From Balneolia bacterium (GTDB taxonomy: Bacteria > Bacteroidota > Rhodothermia > Balneolales > Cyclonatronaceae), in NCBI GenBank assembly GCA_022565795.1, contig JAIUMA010000003.1, forward strand, positions 1-64,000: 64,000 nt of DNA, written 5' to 3'. Within the stretch, counting starts at the first letter, position 1. Each line of letters opens with the position of its first letter. Positions 53,816 to 63,365 of this stretch are shown here, piece after piece. Position numbers and translations under genes: made by a program. The notes under the pieces are model-generated. The model searched no databases. It was not told where the DNA came from and saw only the letters and a list, made by a program, of their open reading frames with translations.

Positions 53816-55072
53816 ATGAATTCAATTTCCCGCATTAACGTTTTAGCTGTGATTCTGGTTTTACTTGCCGGATTCAGCTCACAGCTTATTGCTCAACAGC
53901 AATCAGACTATCAGATAGTTCGCAACTATCAGTCTGAGTACAACTCTGTAATAAACAGCATCAAAACACTTGATTCTGTAGAAGAGGCTGATGAGATTCT
54001 TGCTCGTATCGACCGTGTCGAAAACGAGTTTAGCGAGCATTCTACGCTCATTAACCGCTATATCTTCCCAGAAGACTTCTCATCGCAAATCAATAGCCTT
54101 CGCGATATTACTTCCTCTTCAAGAGGTCATCTCAGCACAGTAGCTGAGCAGTCTGGTCGAATTGACAGCATGACCGGCGAGATCTCTGATCTTACATCTC
54201 AGTTAGAGCAATTTTCTCAGGAAGCCGATGATCTGCGTTCTCAGCTGGATCAAATGACCCGTTCGCGCAATGCCAGCGCAGCACAGGCGCGTCAGCTGCG
54301 CAGCCAGCTTGAAGGCCGCGATGAGTTCATCCTCAACCTTGTAGACTCACTATTTGTAGCCTACGATAATCTTGACCTCGGCTCACTTTCGCCATCTGAG
54401 CGTCAGGAGTTTGCTCTTCGCGCAGATGTTGATAACGTGATTGGACACATCGAAACTGTAGTTGAGAGCAACATCTCTTTTGTAGATACACATACTCAGC
54501 TCTCCAGCGGTGATTATCTGAAGCTTCGCGCTAATCTTGTGAATTTCCAGAATGCATGGGAAAAACTGGGTAGCCGCCTTGCTGATATTTACGAAGCTGA
54601 GGGTGAGCGTGCAGACAAAGTTAGCGAAGTTAACGATCGCATAAGTACCTGGAGCAGCAGACTTGATGATGCCGTTTGGGCAAGTCTTCGTGCATCTTTT
54701 GCCAACCGCGGCATTGAGCTCGATTCTTTCAACAGCTCATCGAGCTTTTACTCTGCGCTAAATTCATACCTGGATAACGCACTTTCACGTGTGAGCGAGA
54801 GTGGTGGTTCTGATGACGAAAAAGCTCGTGTAGCCAATTTCACTGACGTGTGGCAAAATGAAGTTAAAGTTAACTGGCAGGAATTCATTATCGACGGTCG
54901 CGTGCTTTCTTACGAAAACATGGCAACTATTGATGGCAAGCTAAGTGACTGGGCTGTTAGCGCTGAGCCGCGTTCTTCTACATGGCTAATTGTTGCAGGT
55001 ATCCTTGGTTTGGTAGTACTTGTACTGGTTGTACTATTGGTAACAAAGTCAGGTAAAACCGAGAAGAAATAA
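53816..55072 (+). CDS. Periplasmic coiled-coil protein with C-terminal anchor, unknown
   Basis: The 418-residue protein starts with a signal peptide (INVLAVILVLLAGFSSQLIAQ). The central part is alpha-helical with a coiled coil near residues 100-170 (SDLTSQLEQFSQEADDLRSQ). It ends in one membrane helix (about residues 388-410, STWLIVAGILGLVVLVLVVL) and a basic tail KSGKTEKK. That topology leaves nearly all of it in the periplasm with a C-terminal inner-membrane anchor. No family is recognised. It follows the lipoprotein at 53313 and ends in a strong terminator, so the two form a compact unit. Confidence 0.8.
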   Translation: MNSISRINVLAVILVLLAGFSSQLIAQQQSDYQIVRNYQSEYNSVINSIKTLDSVEEADEILARIDRVENEFSEHSTLINRYIFPEDFSSQINSLRDITSSSRGHLSTVAEQSGRIDSMTGEISDLTSQLEQFSQEADDLRSQLDQMTRSRNASAAQARQLRSQLEGRDEFILNLVDSLFVAYDNLDLGSLSPSERQEFALRADVDNVIGHIETVVESNISFVDTHTQLSSGDYLKLRANLVNFQNAWEKLGSRLADIYEAEGERADKVSEVNDRISTWSSRLDDAVWASLRASFANRGIELDSFNSSSSFYSALNSYLDNALSRVSESGGSDDEKARVANFTDVWQNEVKVNWQEFIIDGRVLSYENMATIDGKLSDWAVSAEPRSSTWLIVAGILGLVVLVLVVLLVTKSGKTEKK

Positions 55073-55112
55073 CGTCTTTAAAGGTTTGAAAGAAGCCTTT
55101 TACTGATCATAT

Positions 55113-55150
55113 AAAGGGGCGAATGGCATAAAGTCATGCGCCCCTTTTTG
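55113..55150 (+). terminator. Intrinsic terminator after the coiled-coil gene
   Basis: AAAGGGGCG (55113-55121) pairs with CGCCCCTTT (55139-55147), continuing into TTTTTGTTTT. Confidence 0.88.
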
Positions 55151-55242
55151 TTTTGAAATGAATCTGAATTGAAATGATAGTCCGCTTTCAAGCGTTAATT
55201 GAACATACCTAAACGTAAGTAACACCAATTCCTGAACTGATT

Positions 55243-55776
55243 ATGCGAACTAAAGCAAACCTACAACTTATTAATGCACTCAGGGAAACTGCACGCCGTC
55301 TAAACAACGGTGCAGATTATAACTGGTGCCACATGGGACGCTGCAACTGCGGTCATTTAGCTCAGACCATCACAAGAATGAGCCCGGCAGAAATTCATGA
55401 AAGAGCACTCATGAAAGCAGGTGACTGGACCAATCAAACTTTGGAATACTGTACTGCAACAGGGTATACCATAGACCACATCATTGAAACTATGATTGAA
55501 ATGGGCTTGACCAAAGATGATATTGTTCATATTGAGAGACTTTCCGATCAGCGTGTGCTGCAGCGAATTGAGCTGGACAGAAGAATCGGCATGGATCATA
55601 AAAAACGCGAAGACGTGGTACTTTACATGAACACGTTTGCCTCCTTACTTGAAGATGAACTGATTGCTAACACACCGGATCCTTCAAGTCTGCTCGAGAC
55701 TGCTGTTTCTAAAAATAAGTCCGATTCGAGCCGCAAGGCTTCTGAACGTATTGTTGAGAAAGTCCCGGCTATCTGA
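55243..55776 (+). CDS. Uncharacterised conserved protein with WCHMGRCNCGHL motif
   Basis: The 177-residue soluble protein has a striking N-terminal motif WCHMGRCNCGHLAQ (about residues 27-40; Cys28, His29, Cys33, Cys35, His37), which could bind a metal or cluster. A helical region follows with YCTATGYTIDHIIETMIEMG and DRRIGMDHKKREDVVLYMNTF. Similar proteins occur in Bacteroidota and are annotated only as hypothetical, as far as I recall. The last 25 residues are Ser/Lys-rich and probably disordered. It is a single-gene unit flanked by terminators on both sides. Confidence 0.8.
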   Translation: MRTKANLQLINALRETARRLNNGADYNWCHMGRCNCGHLAQTITRMSPAEIHERALMKAGDWTNQTLEYCTATGYTIDHIIETMIEMGLTKDDIVHIERLSDQRVLQRIELDRRIGMDHKKREDVVLYMNTFASLLEDELIANTPDPSSLLETAVSKNKSDSSRKASERIVEKVPAI

Positions 55777-55800
55777 TATAGTTGTTTACCAAACATCGAA

Positions 55801-55835
55801 AAAGCTTTTCATATTAAAATGAAAAGCTTTTTTTG
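55801..55835 (+). terminator. Intrinsic terminator after the 177-residue gene
   Basis: AAAGCTTTTCAT (55801-55812) and ATGAAAAGCTTT (55819-55830) form a perfect 12-bp stem with a 6-nt loop, followed by TTTTT. Confidence 0.88.
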
Positions 55836-55988
55836 GTTAAATCTGTTTTTAATGAATCGAAATATTAGAATTCGTTAGTATATTAGAATTAACTCGTATC
55901 GCTTCAAAAAAACTCATCACTATTCTCGCAGATAACTGTTCTTAATTGATTTGGCCTGCAATACACTTATTTATTTTTAGACTCTTGT

Positions 55989-56681
55989 ATGGAAGTACTT
56001 AGCACGGGCAAGACATCATTCAAAATTGAAGTACCCTATAAACTGCTGCAGACTGGTAGCTCTATATCTAAACCACTCATTGTTTATTTGCACGGATCCG
56101 GAGGAAACATCAACGGGTTTGAAAAGCAGATGAAGCCGTTACTCGATATTGAGGCTTATCACTTGTTTATTCAAGGGCCTTATGCAGATACCTCAACGGT
56201 TAAACCGCGCTCTGAATGGGGATTCCGATGGTATCTGTACAACGGAAAGCAGGGCTCCTTTATTCGCTCACTGGAATATACCTCAGAGTTTATTCAATCT
56301 GTAATTGACGGCCTTACTTCACGTCTGGATGTAAACCGGCTTTGCATTATCGGCTACTCCATGGGGGCTTATCAGGCCGGATATTTTGGTCTCAGCAGGT
56401 GGAAACACACCAATGATCTTTTTATGATTAACGGAAGATTAAAAGATGAAGCCTTTAGTAAGTCACGATTGGCCAAATGCAAGCATATGAACATTGTTGC
56501 AATTCATGGTAAAACTGACCAGATTGTACCTGTAGAGGGTCAGGAAAAGGCTTTTAAGCGTTTAAGCGACAATAAGCTGAACAGCCGTCTGGAACTCATT
56601 TCAGGAGGACATAAACTTACTTCTGCTGCTGTTAAGAAGGTGTTGGATAACCTTTTGCAGATAGGTTATAAAAAAAACTAA
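55989..56681 (+). CDS. Alpha/beta hydrolase (esterase/phospholipase-like)
   Basis: The 230-residue cytoplasmic hydrolase has an oxyanion-hole motif (VYLHGSGGNINGF), the nucleophile elbow GYSMGAYQAG, an Asp in HGKTDQIVPV and a His in SGGHKLT, so the triad is complete. It resembles small carboxylesterase/phospholipase-type hydrolases. No signal peptide is seen. The substrate is unknown. It lies 88 bp upstream of an OmpR-family regulator. Confidence 0.85.
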   Translation: MEVLSTGKTSFKIEVPYKLLQTGSSISKPLIVYLHGSGGNINGFEKQMKPLLDIEAYHLFIQGPYADTSTVKPRSEWGFRWYLYNGKQGSFIRSLEYTSEFIQSVIDGLTSRLDVNRLCIIGYSMGAYQAGYFGLSRWKHTNDLFMINGRLKDEAFSKSRLAKCKHMNIVAIHGKTDQIVPVEGQEKAFKRLSDNKLNSRLELISGGHKLTSAAVKKVLDNLLQIGYKKN

Positions 56682-56769
56682 AGGTTGAAATAATTATTAA
56701 TTATTCTTTATTAAAATTTATATATTGAAAGCTGATTAAATTGCACTGATAAATCCTTAAACCTCTTTT

Positions 56770-57444
56770 ATGAAGGTTCTTATTATCGAAGACGACGAGA
56801 TTATTGGTAATCTTGTTAAGCAAATCCTGCAACGAAAGGAATACGAGCCCGTATTGGTTGATTCAGGAGCAGAGGGCGAAGAAAAAGCACTGAATGAGTC
56901 GTATGATTGCATTATTCTTGATCTTGGTCTTCCTGACAAAGACGGTTTAGAAATATGCAAGAACATCCGCAGTGCAGGTATTGATACTCCGTTACTTATT
57001 CTTTCTGCGTACGATACGGTCGATACGAAGGTGAACGGCCTTAGTCTGGGCGCAGACGATTATCTTACGAAGCCTTTCGACTCTAAAGAGCTTGTTGCTC
57101 GTCTTCAGGCCCTTTTAAGAAGGCATGAGCAGGGCAAGACCAAGGATACATTCTCTTGTGGAGAGCTCGAAATTAACCTTCTTGAACGCAAGTTCACGGT
57201 TAACGGAAATGAGGTCTACCTCACTAACAATGAGTTCGATTTGATGGCCTACTTCCTGAAAAATCAGAACCGCACGCTTACACTCAATGAGCTTGCTGAA
57301 AACGTCTGGGATATCAGCTTCGATACAAAGACTAACTACATCAATGTGTATCTGAGCTACATCAGAAAGAAAATTAAGCCTTATACTAAAAAGAAGTATT
57401 TCGTTACCATGCGTAAGCAGGGGTTCAAAATAGTTAACGAATAG
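56770..57444 (+). CDS. OmpR-family response regulator
   Basis: The 224-residue protein has a receiver domain with the acidic pair in IIEDDE, the phospho-acceptor Asp in IILDLGLPDKDG and the conserved Lys in LTKPFD. A C-terminal winged helix follows (FDLMAYFLKNQNRTLTLNEL, VYLSYIRKKI). It would bind DNA when phosphorylated. No kinase is adjacent; the two kinases in the window lie 16 kb and more away, so its partner is unknown. trmH follows 28 bp later. Confidence 0.93.
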   Translation: MKVLIIEDDEIIGNLVKQILQRKEYEPVLVDSGAEGEEKALNESYDCIILDLGLPDKDGLEICKNIRSAGIDTPLLILSAYDTVDTKVNGLSLGADDYLTKPFDSKELVARLQALLRRHEQGKTKDTFSCGELEINLLERKFTVNGNEVYLTNNEFDLMAYFLKNQNRTLTLNELAENVWDISFDTKTNYINVYLSYIRKKIKPYTKKKYFVTMRKQGFKIVNE

Positions 57445-57472
57445 TGAGGCGCACCCCGTCAGTCTTTAAGGA

Positions 57473-58162
57473 ATGGATGTAGATTTAAAGCGCAGGATTA
57501 CAGAACATCTAAAGGATTTTGCAACTCCTGATCGCTACGAACGAATGTTGGGAGTCCTGGAAAACAGGACTTCCTATCTTTCGGTTATACTTGAAGATAT
57601 TTATCAGCCGCATAATGCTTCTGCAGTAATGCGTAGCTGTGACTGTTACGGTGTGCAGCACGTATATAGTGTCGAGAACAACAATACGCTCGATATCAGC
57701 TCCGGTGTAACTATGAAGGCGCATCAGTGGCTCAGTCTGCACCGGTATAAAAGCCACGAGGACAATCTTCAGCAGTGCATAAACGACGTTCGGGAAAAAG
57801 GCTATTTGATTGCTGCTACCTCACCTCACACAGATGATGTGCTCCTTGATGAGCTTCCGCTCGACAGGCCTGTCGCACTTATGTTCGGCACAGAGAAAGA
57901 AGGAATTACACCCCGGGCACTTGAAATGGCAGACATTAGAGTGAGAATCCCGATGTACGGATTTAGCGAGAGCCTCAACATAAGCGTATCCGCAGCGATC
58001 TGCCTGTATCAAACTGTAAGCAGGCTTCGGAAAAAGTTTAGCAGGGAAGAGCTGGCTTTAGATGAAGACGAGAAGACCGAGCTGCTATACAAATGGCTTA
58101 AACAATCAGTTCGACGCTCTGCTTTAATCGAAGAAAAGTTTTTGTCCGGAATTGGGAAATAG
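57473..58162 (+). CDS. trmH: tRNA (guanosine-2'-O-)-methyltransferase, TrmH type
   Basis: The 229-residue SpoU-class methyltransferase has the knot motifs NASAVMRSCDCYGV, LMFGTEKEGITPRALEMAD and RIPMYGFSESLNISVSAA. The long C-terminal extension after the knot (LRKKFSREELALDEDEKTEL...) and the N-terminal RRITEHLKDFATPDRYER fit TrmH, which methylates G18 of tRNA, better than the rRNA enzyme RlmB. It overlaps nothing and is convergent with the M23 peptidase. Confidence 0.9.
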   Translation: MDVDLKRRITEHLKDFATPDRYERMLGVLENRTSYLSVILEDIYQPHNASAVMRSCDCYGVQHVYSVENNNTLDISSGVTMKAHQWLSLHRYKSHEDNLQQCINDVREKGYLIAATSPHTDDVLLDELPLDRPVALMFGTEKEGITPRALEMADIRVRIPMYGFSESLNISVSAAICLYQTVSRLRKKFSREELALDEDEKTELLYKWLKQSVRRSALIEEKFLSGIGK

Positions 58163-58223
58163 CATCGGCTGAAGCTACTTGTGAAAACTGGATTAATAAA
58201 TCTAAAAACAGCCGGCTTTAGCC

Positions 58224-59192
58224 TTAATTTGATGCCGTTTGAGCTGAATTGATTTGTGTAAAGAGTCTGTACTCCTGTGGCGTGAGATCAGCAAACAGAT
58301 AATTTAACGGATCTACAGGGCGACCGCTTCTATGGATCTCGTAGTGAAGGTGAGGACCGGAAACTACACCCGAGCGTCCGGTGTAGCCAATTAGGTCACC
58401 TCGTTTAACGCGTTTTCCAACGCGAATGCCATCACCGAATCCTGAAAGGTGTGCAAATCTTGTCATATATCCATGGCCGTGGTCAATTTCGATTACAAGT
58501 CCGTATCCACCGGCGCGGTTTGCGGAATATTTGATGACGCCATCACCGGGGGCATAAATTGGTGTTCCCACTCCGGCGCGGAAGTCAATGCCTTCGTGCA
58601 TGCGGCGAACGTTAAGTACAGGATGATTTCGCATGCCGTAGCCGCTTAATATTACGCCTTCAACAGGTCTAAGGATAGGAAGGTGGCGCATTTTATCGGC
58701 GTTCTGATTGTAGAACTCTTTAACTTCATCGAAGCTGAACTGCTGCATAGACAGGCGCTGCTCAAGATTCTCGAGCTCTGCGGATGTTTCTCTTAGCAGG
58801 GCAGTGGTTGAGGCGTTGAGGCCATCATAACGCGCAAAAATATCAGCACCACCAACACCTGCTCGTAATTGATCATCGGAAATGGGATCCATGCCAAGCA
58901 CGGTACGGTAGACTTCGTTATCGCGTGTAGCAAGCTCTGAGAGCTGCATTGATAGCCTGTTGAGATTGGCCTGATGAACGCGATGCTGGCGAATTAGCTC
59001 ATTGTTTTCAGCACGAAGGGCAATCTCAGCCGGCGAACCTGAGAGGTAGATAAGAGAGGTAAGAAAAATTCCTGCGGCAACGATGCCTACTAGCAACCAG
59101 GTCGTTACAGTATGAAATACTTTGTCCTTTTTGGAATAATCTACAGCTACAAAGTCGCAGCGTTGATTATCATAAAAATATAATTTTCTCAA
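58224..59192 (-). CDS. M23 family metallopeptidase, membrane-anchored
   Basis: The 322-residue protein has one N-terminal membrane helix (about residues 33-53, LLVGIVAAGIFLTSLIYLSG), a coiled-coil segment (about 60-160) and a C-terminal LytM domain. The zinc and catalytic residues are present: RRMHEGIDFRA (HxxxD), FAHLSGF and GPHLHYEIH (HxH). It would cut peptidoglycan cross-links, or act as a regulator in the same place. The start is TTG at 59192. It is separated from the next minus-strand gene by 133 bp. Confidence 0.9.
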   Translation of the reverse strand: MRKLYFYDNQRCDFVAVDYSKKDKVFHTVTTWLLVGIVAAGIFLTSLIYLSGSPAEIALRAENNELIRQHRVHQANLNRLSMQLSELATRDNEVYRTVLGMDPISDDQLRAGVGGADIFARYDGLNASTTALLRETSAELENLEQRLSMQQFSFDEVKEFYNQNADKMRHLPILRPVEGVILSGYGMRNHPVLNVRRMHEGIDFRAGVGTPIYAPGDGVIKYSANRAGGYGLVIEIDHGHGYMTRFAHLSGFGDGIRVGKRVKRGDLIGYTGRSGVVSGPHLHYEIHRSGRPVDPLNYLFADLTPQEYRLFTQINSAQTASN

Positions 59193-59325
59193 AATCCCTG
59201 TTGTTTTCCAGTCTTGTATGTTGCCTGATCCACGTAATAATTGTTTTTAAGCTGTGCAAAGATAAGGCGTTGGTTCGAATAAAACAATCATACAACACAT
59301 ATCTGCATGGTGTCGTTTACTTTGC

Positions 59326-60801
59326 CTAACGACCTCCTGCATATGTATGGTCGTAATCGCTGTAGAGCAGATCATCAAGGATTTCATGTAGATTCCCAGA
59401 AGGGCGGAAGTCATTATTTCTGATGATGGTTCCATCCCTGCCTATAAGCACATAGTAAGGAATGCCTCCTGCTCTGTAAGCCTGAAAGGTTTCCTGCTCA
59501 AAAGCTGCATTGTCGTAGAGCTGAACCCATGGTTTGGGAAATCGCTCCAAAGCCTGATCCCAAAGCTCCCTGCTTTCCTCCAGCGAAAGTGAGACGATTT
59601 CCAGATCACTGCGATCAAAGGTATCGTAAATCTCCTCCAGATAGGGCATCTCTTCAATACACGGAACGCACCAACTTGCCCAGAAATCTAATACAACATA
59701 TTTACCTCTGAAATCCTTCAGATTTACGGTTTCTCCAAACTGGTTGGCAATAGAAAAATCAACGGCCGGATTGCCCGGCTGCGTTTGGCTGACTTCGTAG
59801 CTTAAGGTTGTTACAAACTGATGATACTCCAGACGCAGCTGAAGAAGCGAATTAAATTCGTCTTTTAATGCCAGACCGGCCTGAAAGTCATAATCACCAA
59901 TTTCTTCTGCGATTAAATACATCGCTGCGTGGGTCAGCGCATCCTGATCATCAATATACTCCAATAACCCGATTTTCAGATTTCTGACTTCATCACCTGC
60001 TGTTCGAATCCAGCTACCTGCTATCAGTTCGACATCATTGTCGTTTTTAATTCGGTTTTCAATGCCGAAAGTCTGAATCCAGTGGTGCGCAAAGTCGCGG
60101 ATTCCGGCACGCTGTGAGCGCAGGCTTTTGTAGCTGAAGAAATCCAGAAACAAAGCTTCATTCAGTACAGATCGACGCGCAAGATCCTTATTGAAGCCTT
60201 CGTTGCCCTTTTTAATCCGAATTTCCTCCAAACGGGCTACGAGATATTCGCCAATATTTTTTGATATGATGAATGCAAACGGTGTATCTGCTAAATATTC
60301 TTTCGCCAGCTGTACACGAAGACGTTGTGTATTCAGGTAGTTATTTTCTTCAGCGCGGATGAAACGTGCTCTTTCATTTCTGAGATGACGGTCAGCGGCT
60401 GTAAGTTCTTCCAGATAGGTGTTGTATGAATTATAGAATGATGCGCCAAAGCCACTAGCCTGCACCCGGTTTGGAAAATGAGCTTCGTTGATGCTGAGCA
60501 TTGTTTTTCGGCCCGGAGAGATGTAAACCGGATATTCGCCATCTCTGTAGATGAGCATGGCCGTATAGGCAGAATCTGTGCTGATAGAAAACGAGAATTG
60601 ACCTTCGTGGTCAATCTCGGCACGAATTAATTCAGGATTGGCAAATTTATAATGAATGCGCTCTGTCTGCAGGAATATGGAGTCTTCAGAGGCATTTGTT
60701 ATACTACCCGAAATGATGGCGTCGCCACCACGCTCGTTGCATGAATGAAGCAATACGCCCAAAACCAATAAGTAAACGACTCTATAGTATCCGTGCATCA
60801 T
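59326..60801 (-). CDS. TlpA-like thioredoxin-fold lipoprotein
   Basis: The 491-residue lipoprotein (signal LVLGVLLHSC) has an N-terminal DUF4369-like beta domain (about 25-135), a helical middle, and a C-terminal AhpC/TSA-thioredoxin domain with the active-site pair Cys378-Val-Pro-Cys381 in FWASWCVPCIEEMPYL. It probably handles disulfide exchange or redox of partner proteins in the periplasm. Both cysteines and the cis-Pro region (RAGGIPYYVLIG) are intact. Partner unknown. Confidence 0.9.
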   Translation of the reverse strand: MMHGYYRVVYLLVLGVLLHSCNERGGDAIISGSITNASEDSIFLQTERIHYKFANPELIRAEIDHEGQFSFSISTDSAYTAMLIYRDGEYPVYISPGRKTMLSINEAHFPNRVQASGFGASFYNSYNTYLEELTAADRHLRNERARFIRAEENNYLNTQRLRVQLAKEYLADTPFAFIISKNIGEYLVARLEEIRIKKGNEGFNKDLARRSVLNEALFLDFFSYKSLRSQRAGIRDFAHHWIQTFGIENRIKNDNDVELIAGSWIRTAGDEVRNLKIGLLEYIDDQDALTHAAMYLIAEEIGDYDFQAGLALKDEFNSLLQLRLEYHQFVTTLSYEVSQTQPGNPAVDFSIANQFGETVNLKDFRGKYVVLDFWASWCVPCIEEMPYLEEIYDTFDRSDLEIVSLSLEESRELWDQALERFPKPWVQLYDNAAFEQETFQAYRAGGIPYYVLIGRDGTIIRNNDFRPSGNLHEILDDLLYSDYDHTYAGGR

Positions 60802-61012
60802 CTGAAGAAGTGTTTATTTAAGCAGACGTAAATAAATAAAAATTCTTCATTAAAAACCGATTTGATCTCATAATTAACTGTATTTAACACATACTTACAG
60901 TAATCCTGCGTTTACGGCCCAAATGTATCAAATGTTGAAACAGTATTCATTACGGCTTCGATAATCCATAAATTAGGGTATCATTTAAGTAAATATTCGC
61001 TTACAAAAAAAT

Positions 61013-62542
61013 ATGAAAGTATTGTTTCTGTTGATTGTGACCTTATTCACAACAATCAATGTCGTCGGACAAGACAACGAGTATAAGCTTGTTGTTTATA
61101 ACGTTGAAAACCTATTCGATGCAGACGGAGTAGCAGTTTTTAGTGATTATCAGCCATTCGATAAAGATGGAGAGCCGCTGTACACTCCGGCACATCTGCT
61201 TACGAAAATCCATAAGACAAGCAGACTCATGGCCCGATACAACAACGGCGCGGGTCCTGACATCATCATGTTTGTTGAAATCGAGGCCGACTACACGCCG
61301 CTTCCCGGCAATGAACAGCGAGATCCGCTACAGTTTCTCGAAGAATACAGCGATGTGAGCATTGAGTATATGCTCGGTGATGGCATTAATGATGAAATCA
61401 AAGACCTTCCGGCCGAGTTGCTCCTGCTTAAGGGGATGCATGATGCAGGCCTTACTGGCTATGACGTTGCCGTAGCATACGATCGTGCAGAAGACGGGAG
61501 ACCTCGCCATGTGCAGAAGAATGTGCTGTTTTCAAGGCTTCCGATTCTGCATGAAAAAACACGCTCATGGCCAATCGAAGACGCACGTCCAATTCTGGAG
61601 ACATGGGTAGACGTGGATGGCTACGAGCTTGCGTTATTCGTAAACCACTGGAAGTCTAGGGCATCTGATGCGGAGGTTGAAAAAATCAGGCTTCAAAATG
61701 CCGAAGTGCTGAAAAACAGACTAGACACAATTCGAGCAGAAAACCCACAGGTAGACTTCATACTTGGTGGCGATTTCAACAGTGACTATAATCAGTCATA
61801 TCGATATCAGTACATGGAAACAACGGCTGTAAACGATGTGTTGCGGTCTACCGGAGATGAGCGTTACGTAAAAGCCGGCGGCACGGATGCGGTTTACAAT
61901 CTCTGGTACGAGCATCCGATAGATAAGCGCGGCTCCGATGTCTTTCGTGGTTACTGGGGCACGCTAATGCAGATTATGATAAGTCCGGGCCTCTACGACT
62001 TCTACGGAATACAGTACGTTGATAATTCCTTCGATGTCGGTCGTTTCCCGGGCAAAAATGTGTATGAGAATTCTCTCACTCCGAGACGTTGGCACGCATT
62101 TGAAGGTGGTGGTGGCTACTCCGATCACCTTCCGATAAGCATGCGATTTACCGTCACCGATCGTGATGAGGCCAATGAGCGCATCACCCTGCAAAACCCG
62201 GGATATGTGGATGATGAAAAGTGGGAGCCGATTGAAATACAGTATTCCATGCCAGACCCTTCCAGCGTTTTGCGCCCGAGTGATTACCAAAATGTTGATA
62301 TCAGGACGCTGGAATTTTTCGACAAACTTTTTCTCGTAGAAGCTGCCATCACTGAAGATTACACTGTTTTGGTAAACGGCGAGGAGTATGAGCTTTGGTC
62401 TCCAACCTTTAATACCAGAAGCCGGTTTGGATCGATTCGGGGGCAGGATGAGCCGTTGACATTTATCGGTCGTCTAGGCAAGTTTCGCGGCAACTGGCAG
62501 TTTGTAATTGAAAGTGAAGACTACATAACTCCGGAAATTTGA
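61013..62542 (+). CDS. Secreted endonuclease/exonuclease/phosphatase family protein
   Basis: The 509-residue protein has a signal peptide (FLLIVTLFTTINVVGQ) and an EEP fold: YNVENLFD at the N-terminus, VEIEADYTP-type Glu near residue 85, FVNHWKSR, GGDFNSDYNQ and the final catalytic His in GYSDHLPISM. It should hydrolyse phosphodiesters, perhaps extracellular DNA for phosphate or nutrient recovery. About 120 C-terminal residues past the EEP domain look like a small beta domain. tsaB overlaps its stop codon by four bases. Confidence 0.88.
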   Translation: MKVLFLLIVTLFTTINVVGQDNEYKLVVYNVENLFDADGVAVFSDYQPFDKDGEPLYTPAHLLTKIHKTSRLMARYNNGAGPDIIMFVEIEADYTPLPGNEQRDPLQFLEEYSDVSIEYMLGDGINDEIKDLPAELLLLKGMHDAGLTGYDVAVAYDRAEDGRPRHVQKNVLFSRLPILHEKTRSWPIEDARPILETWVDVDGYELALFVNHWKSRASDAEVEKIRLQNAEVLKNRLDTIRAENPQVDFILGGDFNSDYNQSYRYQYMETTAVNDVLRSTGDERYVKAGGTDAVYNLWYEHPIDKRGSDVFRGYWGTLMQIMISPGLYDFYGIQYVDNSFDVGRFPGKNVYENSLTPRRWHAFEGGGGYSDHLPISMRFTVTDRDEANERITLQNPGYVDDEKWEPIEIQYSMPDPSSVLRPSDYQNVDIRTLEFFDKLFLVEAAITEDYTVLVNGEEYELWSPTFNTRSRFGSIRGQDEPLTFIGRLGKFRGNWQFVIESEDYITPEI

Positions 62543-63237
62543 TTTCATCAAACACACAGAAACCCTCCGCTGATATCATTCTGGCCATCGAAACCTCCAC
62601 GCCGGTTTGCTCTGTAGCGCTGAAAGCAGGCGACAGCGAGCTGGTAAAAACAGAAACCGGTACGGGTATTCACTCGGAAAAGACCTTCATATTTATTGAT
62701 GAGCTATTAGCAGAAGCTGGTTTAAAACCAGCAGATGTTCAGGTTGTTGTACTGAGTGGCGGTCCGGGCTCCTATACAGGTCTCAGAATTGCTTCAAGCG
62801 CGGCTAAAGGCCTCTTGTTTGGGCGGGAGTCAGCATTATACTCATGCCAGACGCTTGCTTCGATAGCAGCAGGCGTACATAGAAACCAAAAAGCGAAAAG
62901 GATTCACGCGGTTCTGAATGCGAGAAGAACCCACCTTTACCACCAGATGTTTCAAGTTAGTGATGACGGAATCCTGACACATTCTTCACCCTCCTCAGTT
63001 CTTGCTCTTTCTGAAATTGAGTCTGTGTTGGAAAAAGGCGATGTCGTTGCAGGAACCGGAATTCAGCGTCTGAGTAGGGACCTTTTGCTTGAAAAGCAGG
63101 TTCGCACATACCGGGATGATGAAGCGTTGTCAGCGTCAAATTTGCTGTATATGATGAAAACGGATGATTTCTTACCCTACCTGAGGGAAGAGGATGTAGC
63201 ATCTTACGAGCCCGTTTATCAGCCGCCTGAAGCCTGA
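62539..63237 (+). CDS. tsaB: tRNA t6A modification protein TsaB
   Basis: A 232-residue ASKHA-fold protein of the TsaBDE complex that moves the threonylcarbamoyl group onto tRNA A37. It shows the phosphate-1-like start IILAIETSTPVCSVALK, VVLSGGPGSYTGLRIASSAA and a degenerate C-terminal half, as typical of TsaB. The start is TTG at 62539, overlapping the EEP stop codon (TTGA). With tsaC at 5.4-6.4 kb, two members of the pathway are in the window. Confidence 0.92.
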   Translation: MISSNTQKPSADIILAIETSTPVCSVALKAGDSELVKTETGTGIHSEKTFIFIDELLAEAGLKPADVQVVVLSGGPGSYTGLRIASSAAKGLLFGRESALYSCQTLASIAAGVHRNQKAKRIHAVLNARRTHLYHQMFQVSDDGILTHSSPSSVLALSEIESVLEKGDVVAGTGIQRLSRDLLLEKQVRTYRDDEALSASNLLYMMKTDDFLPYLREEDVASYEPVYQPPEA

Positions 63238-63365
63238 AAATTTCCCTGGGATGCCTTCAAAATGACAGCTAAAGAGAATAGCATGGTCAGTGATACAAAT
63301 ATTCGTATTTTAAGGCAGAATTTTAGCCGGAATCACATTTAATTTAGAATTCAGACTACTTTTAT

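Noticed and set aside
59265-59280. GGTTCGAAT resembling a tRNA T-loop
   Set aside because: No matching acceptor stem, anticodon arm or CCA end is present around it.
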